13,853 nt of DNA from DAOTUL01 sp034437435 (GTDB lineage: Bacteria > Chloroflexota > Anaerolineae > Aggregatilineales > Phototrophicaceae). The position numbers were made by a program, and so were the translations under genes. Of the stretch, positions 6,592 through 12,623 are shown one piece after another; within the stretch, counting starts at the first letter, position 1, and the number at the start of each line of letters is the position of its first letter. The DNA is taken from NCBI GenBank assembly GCA_964417785.1, contig CAYQJO010000106.1, positions 1 through 13,853 of the forward strand, in the 5' to 3' direction. The notes beneath the pieces are model-generated. The model was given only the letters and a program-made list of their open reading frames with translations. It searched no databases and had not been told where the DNA came from.

Positions 6592-9492
6592 ATGATACAC
6601 GGATTCGAGGTAGTGAAAGAACAGAATGTTCCGGAGATTAACAGCCGTGTACGGCTGTTCCGCCATGCGAAGACCGGTGCGGAACTGCTGTCCGTCGAAA
6701 ACAACGACGAGAACAAGGTCTTCGGCATTACGTTCTTCACGCCGCCGCCGGACTCGACTGGAATCGCGCATATCATGGAGCATTCGGTTCTGTGTGGATC
6801 GCGCAAATACCCGGTCAAGAAACCGTTTGTCGAGTTGATTAAGGGATCGCTGAACACATTTCTGAACGCGATGACCTGGCCGGATAAAACCATGTACCCG
6901 GTCGCCAGCCAGAATGTGGCCGACTTCTATAATCTGGTGGATGTGTATCTGGACTCGGTGTTCTATCCGCGCATCACACCGGAGATTCTCAAGCAAGAAG
7001 GTTGGCACTTTGAACTGGATGAACCGGAAGCACCACTGAACTATCGCGGTGTGGTCTTCAACGAGATGAAAGGGGCTTATTCGTCGCCAGATTCGCTGTT
7101 GGGTCGTTATTCGCAGGAGGAACTCCTGCCGGATACGATCTACGGTGTGGACTCTGGCGGTGATCCGACCGTTATCCCCGATCTCACTTACGAGAACTTC
7201 AAGCGCTTCCATGAGACCTATTATCACCCGTCCAATGCACGAATTTTCTTCTATGGTGACGATGACCCGGAGGAGCGGCTGCGCATTGTCGATGCTTATC
7301 TGAGCGATTTCGATCCGATTGCGTTGGACCAGACCATCGTGCCGCAGCCACTCTTCGATGCTCCCCGGCGTGTGGAACATCCCTACGACTCCGATGATGA
7401 GAACGCCAAAGAATATGTCACCGTCAGTTGGCTGCTCCCGGCTCCGACCGACATCGAGTTGAGCGTCGGGTTCAGCATCCTGGATCACATTCTGCTGGGG
7501 ACGCCAGCCTCGCCGCTGCGCAAGGCGCTGATCGAGTCTGGTCTGGGTGAAGACACCACCGGCGGCGGGTTTGAAAACGAGCTGCGGCAGATGGTGTTCT
7601 CGACCGGCATGAAAGGCGTCCAGGTCGGTGACTCAGACAAGGTGGAAGCGCTGGTCCTTGAGGTCCTCGACCAGTTGGCGACCGAAGGCATTGATCCGGC
7701 CACAGTCGAAGCGTCCATGAACACGGTTGAGTTCCAACTGCGCGAACTGAACTTCGGTGCGTTGCCGCGTGGGCTGGCCTTGCAGATTTTCAGCTTCTAT
7801 AGCTGGCTGTATGGTGGCGATCCTATCGAACGGATTGCGTTTGAAGCCCCGTTGAATGCCATCAAAACGAAGTTGGCATCGGGTGAACATTACTTTGAGA
7901 GCTTGATACAGGAGTACATGCTTGGGAACCGCCATCGTTCGACGGTCGTCCTCAAGCCGGAGGCGGGCTACAACCAGCGCCTTGAGGCCGAGGAACGCGC
8001 ACGGCTGGACCAGATTAAAGCCGGGATGAGTTCAGAACAAATCCAGATGGTGATTGACGAGACGCGCATGCTGCGTGAGCTTCAAGAAGCGTCAGATTCA
8101 CCGGAAGACCTGGCGAAAATCCCGACTCTGACACTGGAAGACCTGGACCGTGAGGTGAAACGGGTGCCGCTGGCAGTCAGTGAAGTCGATGGCAGCCGGG
8201 TGGCTTACCATGATCTATTCACCAACGGCATCCTTTACCTTGACGTCGGTATGAACCTGCATACGCTGCCACAGAATTTGCTGCCCTATGTGGCACTGTT
8301 CGGTAAGGGTCTGCTGCAAATGGGGACGGAGACCGAGGACTTCGTGCGGCTGTCGCAGCGCATCGGGCGCAAAACCGGCGGTATCTCTCCGACAACGCTC
8401 AACACCCAGGCCTACCGCAAAGACGATCCGGTGAACTGGTTCTTCCTGCGCAGCAAGGCGACGGTCGAGCAGGTGGATGATCTGCTGGATGTGCTGGCCG
8501 ACATGCTGCTGACGGTCAAATTCGATAATAAAGACCGCTTCAAGCAGATGGTGCTGGAAGACAAGGCCGGCATGGAAGCACGACTGGTGCCTATGGGCCA
8601 TATCATGGTCAACCGGCGTTTGCAGGCTCACATGCAGCTATCCGGTTGGGCCGAAGAGCAGATGTCGGGTATCGCGTATCTGACCTTCTTGCGTGATCTG
8701 GCGGAGAAGATTGAGAGCGATTGGCCGGGTGTGGTCACTGACCTGGAAGCGGTGCGGTCGGCCTTGCTCAAACGGGATAATATGCTCTGCAATATCACGG
8801 TGGATGGCGATAGCTGGAACATAGTCAAACCGAAGCTGGACCAGTTCTTGCAGCGTATGCCCGACGGTGATGTGAGCTATCAGTCCTGGACGCCGGATGC
8901 TTACGAGAACGAAGGGCTGACGATACCGGCGCAGGTGAATTATGTCGGTAAAGGGGCCAGACTCTATGACCTGGGCTACGATCTGCACGGATCATCACAG
9001 GTCGCGCTGAAATATTTGGGGACGACCTATCTATGGGATCGCATTCGCGTGCAGGGTGGGGCTTACGGCGGTTTCGCTCGCTTCGATCCCGTGAGCGGTG
9101 TCTTCAATTATCTATCTTACCGCGATCCCAATCTGCTAAAAACACTGGAAAATTACGATGGTGCCAGCGGCTATCTTTCCGGCAGCGATCTGGACAAATC
9201 GGAACTGACGAAGGCCATCATCGGCACGATTGGTGACCTGGATCAGTACCAGCTTCCCGACGCCAAAGGCTATTCGGCCATGTCACGCTACCTGATCGGC
9301 CTGGACGACGAAACACGCCAGGAATACCGGGAGCAGGTACTCTCGACAACGGTGGAGGACGTCAAGGCATTCGGTGAGGCGCTGAAAGCCATTGTCGATC
9401 AGGGCGATGTGGTGGTGCTTGGCTCGAAGGAGTCGATTGAAAAGGCCAATGCCGAACTGAATTCACCGCTCAAGATTGAGCGTGTGCTGTAG
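6592..9492 (+). CDS. M16C metallopeptidase, presequence protease (PreP/Cym1)-like
   Basis: A 966-residue zinc metallopeptidase of the pitrilysin/insulinase clan, M16C branch, which degrades unfolded peptides inside a closed chamber formed by two halves of one chain. The inverted zinc motif HIMEH is at residues 60-64 and the third ligand is Glu158 in VVFNEMKGAYSSPDS. The C-terminal half contains the family signature IRVQGGAYGG...SYRDPN, part of the substrate-binding half. Length matches bacterial and organellar PreP (about 950-1000). No signal peptide is seen, so it should act in the cytoplasm. The ATG at 6592 has AGGAG (6581-6585) six bases upstream; the overlapping ATG at 6588 is out of frame. 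It follows argS by 41 bases and is followed by an intrinsic terminator. A near-perfect 20-base palindrome (6640-6659) lies in its first codons. Confidence 0.93.
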   Translation: MIHGFEVVKEQNVPEINSRVRLFRHAKTGAELLSVENNDENKVFGITFFTPPPDSTGIAHIMEHSVLCGSRKYPVKKPFVELIKGSLNTFLNAMTWPDKTMYPVASQNVADFYNLVDVYLDSVFYPRITPEILKQEGWHFELDEPEAPLNYRGVVFNEMKGAYSSPDSLLGRYSQEELLPDTIYGVDSGGDPTVIPDLTYENFKRFHETYYHPSNARIFFYGDDDPEERLRIVDAYLSDFDPIALDQTIVPQPLFDAPRRVEHPYDSDDENAKEYVTVSWLLPAPTDIELSVGFSILDHILLGTPASPLRKALIESGLGEDTTGGGFENELRQMVFSTGMKGVQVGDSDKVEALVLEVLDQLATEGIDPATVEASMNTVEFQLRELNFGALPRGLALQIFSFYSWLYGGDPIERIAFEAPLNAIKTKLASGEHYFESLIQEYMLGNRHRSTVVLKPEAGYNQRLEAEERARLDQIKAGMSSEQIQMVIDETRMLRELQEASDSPEDLAKIPTLTLEDLDREVKRVPLAVSEVDGSRVAYHDLFTNGILYLDVGMNLHTLPQNLLPYVALFGKGLLQMGTETEDFVRLSQRIGRKTGGISPTTLNTQAYRKDDPVNWFFLRSKATVEQVDDLLDVLADMLLTVKFDNKDRFKQMVLEDKAGMEARLVPMGHIMVNRRLQAHMQLSGWAEEQMSGIAYLTFLRDLAEKIESDWPGVVTDLEAVRSALLKRDNMLCNITVDGDSWNIVKPKLDQFLQRMPDGDVSYQSWTPDAYENEGLTIPAQVNYVGKGARLYDLGYDLHGSSQVALKYLGTTYLWDRIRVQGGAYGGFARFDPVSGVFNYLSYRDPNLLKTLENYDGASGYLSGSDLDKSELTKAIIGTIGDLDQYQLPDAKGYSAMSRYLIGLDDETRQEYREQVLSTTVEDVKAFGEALKAIVDQGDVVVLGSKESIEKANAELNSPLKIERVL

Positions 9493-9493
9493 T

Positions 9494-9523
9494 TTGCACC
9501 CTGCTGGACATCGGTGATAAAGT
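9494..9523 (+). promoter_or_regulatory. Possible promoter for dcd
   Basis: A weak -35-like TTGCAC (9494-9499), 18 bases, then TAAAGT (9518-9523) preceded by TGA as an extended -10. Transcription would start near 9530, inside the left arm of the terminator hairpin at 9526-9548, so dcd transcripts would lack the full terminator stem. This is inference from spacing. Confidence 0.4.
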
Positions 9524-9525
9524 CT

Positions 9526-9552
9526 GGGGCGACCAAGCTGGTCGTCCCTTTT
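9526..9552 (+). terminator. Intrinsic (rho-independent) terminator after the M16C peptidase gene
   Basis: Left arm GGGGCGACCA (9526-9535), loop AGC, right arm TGGTCGTCCC (9539-9548): a 10-bp stem with one G-T pair, followed by TTTT (9549-9552). It ends the upstream transcript 34 bases after the peptidase stop codon and 18 bases before dcd. Confidence 0.82.
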
Positions 9553-9570
9553 CAGTCTTAGGAGGATGGT

Positions 9571-10125
9571 ATGGGTCTGAAACCCGATCATTGGATACGT
9601 CAGATGGCGCTCGAACACGGGATGATCGAGCCGTTCGTGGAAAAACAGCAGCGCGAAGGCGTTGTTAGCTACGGGGTGTCGTCGTATGGCTACGATATGC
9701 GTGTGGCAGATGAATTTCGCATCTTCACCAATGTCTATTCATCCATCGTTGATCCCAAGCACTTCGCCGGTGAGTCGCTGGTTGAATTCCAGGGTGAGGT
9801 GTGCATTGTCCCACCGAACTCATTTGCGCTGGCCCGTTCGGTCGAGTATTTCCGCATACCGAGGAGTGTGCTAACACTTTGTGTCGGTAAATCAACCTAT
9901 GCAAGATGTGGTATAATAACAAATGTAACGCCCTTCGAGCCGGGTTGGGAGGGGTATGTCACTCTTGAAATCAGCAACACGACGCCCCTGCCGGCTAAAA
10001 TCTATGCCAATGAAGGTATCGCCCAGGTGATCTTCTTCGAGGCCGATGAGGAGTGTGAAGTCTCCTACGCCGACCGCAAGGGCAAATACCAGGGGCAGAC
10101 CGGCGTCACCCCACCGAAGCTTTAG
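9571..10125 (+). CDS. dcd: dCTP deaminase
   Basis: Converts dCTP to dUTP, feeding dTTP synthesis, in the cytoplasm as a homotrimer of the dUTPase fold. The 184 residues contain the family hallmarks: SYGVSSYGYDMR, VDPKHF, PPNSFALA, GKSTYAR (106-112, holding the active-site Ser/Arg), TPFEPGWEGYVTLE with the likely catalytic Glu133, and a C-terminal GKYQGQTGVT tail that closes over the substrate. Overall it follows the longer proteobacterial-type Dcd pattern; no fused dUTPase function can be inferred. The start has a strong AGGAGG (9560-9565) five bases before ATG. The conserved core at 9856-9927 uses several codons uncommon in this window (AGG, CTA, AGA, ATA, ATA, ACA, GTA) and contains a perfect extended -10 sequence. 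It is followed 43 bases later by tRNA-Val. Confidence 0.95.
   Translation: MGLKPDHWIRQMALEHGMIEPFVEKQQREGVVSYGVSSYGYDMRVADEFRIFTNVYSSIVDPKHFAGESLVEFQGEVCIVPPNSFALARSVEYFRIPRSVLTLCVGKSTYARCGIITNVTPFEPGWEGYVTLEISNTTPLPAKIYANEGIAQVIFFEADEECEVSYADRKGKYQGQTGVTPPKL
9909..9917 (+). promoter_or_regulatory. Perfect extended -10 sequence inside dcd
   Basis: TGG followed by consensus TATAAT (9912-9917) inside the dcd reading frame. No good -35 is present, but extended -10 promoters can act without one. If active it would give a transcript covering the dcd 3' end and tRNA-Val, since no terminator lies between. It may instead be a chance product of the local AT-rich codons. Confidence 0.3.
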
Positions 10126-10128
10126 GGA

Positions 10129-10157
10129 TTGCGATTATTGGTGCGTTAGTGTACATT
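10129..10157 (+). promoter_or_regulatory. Promoter for tRNA-Val
   Basis: TTGCGA (10129-10134), a 17-base spacer and TACATT (10152-10157), placing a start about 5 bases before the tRNA. The -35 is the same hexamer seen upstream of the SDR gene. The spacer holds one copy of an 11-base direct repeat (10141-10151). Confidence 0.5.
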
Positions 10158-10168
10158 ATGCGTGTTCG

Positions 10169-10241
10169 GGGCGGTTAGCTCAATTGGCAGAGCGCCTCGC
10201 TTACACCGAGGAGGTTATAGATTCGAGTTCTATACCGCCCA
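10169..10241 (+). tRNA. tRNA-Val (anticodon TAC)
   Basis: A full cloverleaf can be folded. The acceptor GGGCGGT (10169-10175) pairs with ACCGCCC (10234-10240), followed by discriminator A (10241). The D stem is GCTC/GAGC. The anticodon stem CCTCG/CGAGG holds loop CTTACAC with anticodon TAC (10202-10204). The variable loop has five bases, and the T arm ATAGA-TTCGAGT-TCTAT is perfect. The 3' CCA is not encoded (AAT follows), so it must be added by nucleotidyltransferase. The 73-base gene is followed directly by an intrinsic terminator and preceded by its own promoter. Confidence 0.96.
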
Positions 10242-10245
10242 AATG

Positions 10246-10271
10246 CCCGTCGCAAGACGGGTTTTCGTTTT
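10246..10271 (+). terminator. Intrinsic terminator after tRNA-Val
   Basis: CCCGTC (10246-10251), GNRA-type loop GCAA, GACGGG (10256-10261), then TTTTCGTTTT. A perfect 6-bp GC-rich stem with a T-rich tail, starting five bases after the tRNA. Confidence 0.85.
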
Positions 10272-10295
10272 CCATGTGCGTTAGTGACCGAATCG

Positions 10296-10304
10296 TGGTA
10301 TAAA
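10296..10304 (+). promoter_or_regulatory. Extended -10 promoter for the response regulator operon
   Basis: TGG followed by TATAAA (10299-10304), five of six to consensus with the TGN extension. It ends 39 bases before ATG 10344 and just after the tRNA terminator, so it is the natural start for the downstream cluster. No good -35 is visible; the second copy of the 11-base repeat (10276-10286) covers that area. Confidence 0.55.
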
Positions 10305-10343
10305 TAGGGCCATGTTACAGATAGGTTATACGGGTGTTTGAAA

Positions 10344-11206
10344 ATGGTAACATCTGAAGAGCGCCCCCTGCAAATTCTGGTTGTGGAAGACGACGAAGAT
10401 ACCTCCGAAGTCGTCTGCACCCTACTGTCGCAGGCTGGCTACGATACGGTACCCGTCGAAACGGGCGAATTGGCCTTGAATACCATTGCCAACCAGACGC
10501 CCGATCTGGTCCTGCTGGACATCAATTTGCCGGACATCAATGGACTGGAGATTCTCCGTTCAGTTCGCGCACATTCTTTTTTGCCGATGATTGTCTTGAG
10601 CGGCTTTGGCCGTGATCGTGATCGGGTAGTCGCTCTGGAAGAAGGAGCTGATGATTACCTGGGCAAGCCCTTCTCATCGGAAGAACTGGTGGCGCGGGTA
10701 CGGGCGCTGCTGCGCCGGGTGGGCTGGACGCCGAAGCCAGAAACGCACATTATTGTGCGCCAGCTTGAACTGGATATGCCCCGGCGGCAAGCCTTGATAA
10801 AGGGCAAACGGCTGCACCTGACGCCGATAGANNNNNNNNNNNNNNNNNNNNNNNNNNNNNNNNNNNNNNNNNNNNNNNNNNNNNNNNNNNNNNNNNNNNN
10901 NNNNNNNNNNNNNNNNNNNNNNNNNNNNNNNTGCCCCGGCGGCAAGCCTTGATAAAGGGCAAACGGCTGCACCTGACGCCGATAGAATACGGCATCCTGG
11001 TCACGTTGATGCGTAGCGCGGGCAAAATCGTGAGCCACGACGAACTGCTCAAAGCCGTGTGGGGCGATAACTACAAGGGTGATTATTCCGTGCTGCGTGT
11101 GAATGTCTCGCGCCTGCGGCAGAAGCTGGAAGCGAACCCACGACGCCCTGAATATGTGGTGACGGTACCCGGACGGGGGTACTGGATGCCGGTCAATCAG
11201 GGATAA
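10344..11206 (+). CDS. OmpR/PhoB-family response regulator (interrupted by an assembly gap)
   Basis: A two-component DNA-binding regulator. The receiver domain (residues 9-125) has acidic pocket Asp16/Asp17, phospho-acceptor Asp59 in VLLDINLPD, Ser86 and Lys108 in GKPF. The C-terminal winged-helix domain contains RLHLTPIEYGIL, LLKAVWGDNY, the recognition-helix region VNVSRLRQKLE and the wing VPGRGYWMP. The gene is split by 100 Ns, with the 55 bases before and after the gap identical. Removing one copy plus the Ns (155 bases) restores one frame of 708 bases, 235 residues, the normal length for this family. ATG 10344 is chosen; TTG 10338 is in frame two codons earlier. No histidine kinase is adjacent, so the sensor is elsewhere. 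The stop is two bases before the next gene, indicating an operon. Confidence 0.92.
10777..10986. other. Scaffold gap (100 Ns, 10832-10931) with identical 55-bp flanks
   Basis: Bases 10777-10831 and 10932-10986 are the same 55-base sequence. The response regulator frame is restored exactly when the duplication is collapsed, so the Ns do not stand for missing sequence. An overlap of exactly 55 with a round 100-N filler is what a k=55 de Bruijn assembly followed by scaffolding would leave. Confidence 0.93.
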
Positions 11207-11208
11207 CC

Positions 11209-11949
11209 ATGTCGGGCGAATACGCAATTCTGGCGAAGTGGTATGATCGGATCGGCATGGCGCAGTTTGCAACCCGCATGACACCGCGTCTGCTGAACTT
11301 TGTCCAGCAAAATGGCTGGTTGGGACGACGAATCATGGATATGGGCTGCGGCACCGGCGTCAGTATTGCCTGGTTCGCCGGACATGGCTATTCAGTAAGT
11401 GGAGTGGATTCATCGCCCGAAATGCTGGCGCAGGCACATGACCGGCTCGACACTGGCTCCTTGAGCGCGGAGTTGATCGAAGGTGACATCCGTAACCTGG
11501 ATCACGACGACCGGGTTGATCTGGTGCTGGCACTGGATGTTCTCAACGAACTGGACGGTCTGCGCGAACTGGAAGCGGTTATCGCCCATCTTGAAGCCAT
11601 GTTGAGCAGCCAGCGTTTTGTCATCTTCGATCTCTATACTATCGAAGGTCTGACGCGGCTGAATGGGATGCCGTTCCTGTTTGAAGACGAGGCCCTGGTG
11701 GTCTACGGTCAGAGCAGTTATGATTTTGAACGGCAAATCCTCAACCAGGTCTATGATCTGTTTCTACGGTTGGACGGCGAGCAGTGGCAGCGCCAGAAGG
11801 CGACCCGCGTACTCCGGGCTTACCCGTTGCAGGGTGTGGTGACGCTGCTGCGCCGCCACAACTTTGAGATTGTGGGGATTGTCGATACCGAGCTTACACC
11901 GGTATTATCGGGGCGTGAGCGAGTCATTGTGGTAGCGAAAAAGCGATAA
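11209..11949 (+). CDS. Class I SAM-dependent methyltransferase
   Basis: A 246-residue soluble methyltransferase. The N-terminus YAILAKWYDRIG is typical of small-molecule methyltransferases of the Methyltransf_11/25 type. Motif I is IMDMGCGTG (from residue 42), followed by GVDSSPEMLAQA (motif II region), a post-II LIEGDIRNL and the motif IV region VDLVLALDVLNEL. The remaining C-terminal half (FVIFDLYTIEGL, then a region rich in aromatic and acidic residues) is a substrate-cap type extension and gives no clue to the substrate. The ATG has AGGGA (11199-11203) five bases upstream, inside the end of the regulator gene, with two bases between the genes, so the two are co-transcribed. It ends five bases before the next gene. 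No transmembrane segment or zinc ribbon is seen, unlike the other methyltransferase in this window. Confidence 0.83.
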   Translation: MSGEYAILAKWYDRIGMAQFATRMTPRLLNFVQQNGWLGRRIMDMGCGTGVSIAWFAGHGYSVSGVDSSPEMLAQAHDRLDTGSLSAELIEGDIRNLDHDDRVDLVLALDVLNELDGLRELEAVIAHLEAMLSSQRFVIFDLYTIEGLTRLNGMPFLFEDEALVVYGQSSYDFERQILNQVYDLFLRLDGEQWQRQKATRVLRAYPLQGVVTLLRRHNFEIVGIVDTELTPVLSGRERVIVVAKKR

Positions 11950-11954
11950 TCTGT

Positions 11955-12623
11955 ATGTCGGATGAAACTCTGACCATTCCGGTCGATCCGGAACCTATCG
12001 AGCATGGTTTGTTGTTGTTTGTTTTGTTCTTGCTGACGGCAATAGCGGGTTATGTGTTGATCGGCGCTGTTCTGGGAATTGGCGCGTGCAGCCCGCTGTC
12101 GGTCGTCGGTGGATTGGGACTGGCGGCGGGTGTGCTGCAACTGGTGGAACGATCACTGAAATCGCGTTGGACATCCAACCGATTTGTGGTGATTGCAGAG
12201 GATACGATCCATTTGCTGCGGAAAGGGCAACAGCGCCAGGAGATCGAACCCGAAGCCCAGGTCAATGTATTGATGTGGCGTTTTGAGGTCAGCCGCCGGA
12301 CGCGCGTGCCGAAAGGCTGGTTTGTGGTTAGCATGGCGCTGGAGCAGAACGATGTTTACCTCCCGGTTTATGCCCTGATGTCGCCCGATATGCTGAATGA
12401 GAAAGGTCTCAGCGCCCATTTCCCGGCGTTAATCAGCAAGAAACAAAACGAATTTCAGCGCGATACCGACCTGCGGCGGGCCGGGTTGCAGCAGCGTTTG
12501 CACACCGCCGAGGTCGCCCGCAGCGTGGAAGGGGTGGAGATGACGGTCGATAACTTTATCGACTACATCCGCGCCTTGCAGTCGCGCTTCCCCGATTGGA
12601 TGCCTGAGTTCAACATCCTGTGA
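11955..12623 (+). CDS. Two-TM membrane protein of unknown function
   Basis: A 222-residue protein I do not recognise. An acidic N-terminus of about 17 residues is followed by two hydrophobic segments (about 18-38, LLLFVLFLLTAIAGYVLIGA, and 47-63) forming a hairpin. A soluble region begins around KSRWTSNRFVVIAEDTIHLL. Its alternating beta-like pattern with an embedded R-x-K-G turn recalls bacterial PH-like domains that follow TM hairpins, but this is only a resemblance. The C-terminal 70 residues are charged and probably helical. The soluble part most likely faces the cytoplasm. It starts five bases after the methyltransferase stop with no strong ribosome site, and its TGA overlaps the GTG of the next gene (GTGA). 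Its place between a regulator/methyltransferase pair and an exported protein suggests an envelope role, by context only. Confidence 0.75.
   Translation: MSDETLTIPVDPEPIEHGLLLFVLFLLTAIAGYVLIGAVLGIGACSPLSVVGGLGLAAGVLQLVERSLKSRWTSNRFVVIAEDTIHLLRKGQQRQEIEPEAQVNVLMWRFEVSRRTRVPKGWFVVSMALEQNDVYLPVYALMSPDMLNEKGLSAHFPALISKKQNEFQRDTDLRRAGLQQRLHTAEVARSVEGVEMTVDNFIDYIRALQSRFPDWMPEFNIL

Larger units (their letters stand above)
10141..10286 (+). repeat. Pair of exact 11-bp direct repeats flanking tRNA-Val and its terminator
   Basis: GTGCGTTAGTG occurs at 10141-10151 and again at 10276-10286, 135 bases apart and identical over all 11 positions, with no similarity on either side. The first copy lies in the tRNA promoter spacer; the second lies 12 bases upstream of the response regulator -10 hexamer. 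The copies may be a protein-binding site or a relic of a duplication or insertion around the tRNA. Confidence 0.7.

Noticed and set aside
6481..7488. Minus-strand open frame (335 codons) opposite the argS end and M16C start
   Set aside because: It crosses two well-supported plus-strand genes and their gap and has no family motif.
10777..10986. Two 55-bp copies as a biological direct repeat or tandem duplication in the regulator gene
   Set aside because: The copies lie exactly at the two edges of a 100-N filler and collapse to an intact reading frame, which points to assembly overlap.
10655..11284. Minus-strand frame spanning the N gap
   Set aside because: It exists only because the Ns are read as open codons; the real gene on the other strand explains the region.
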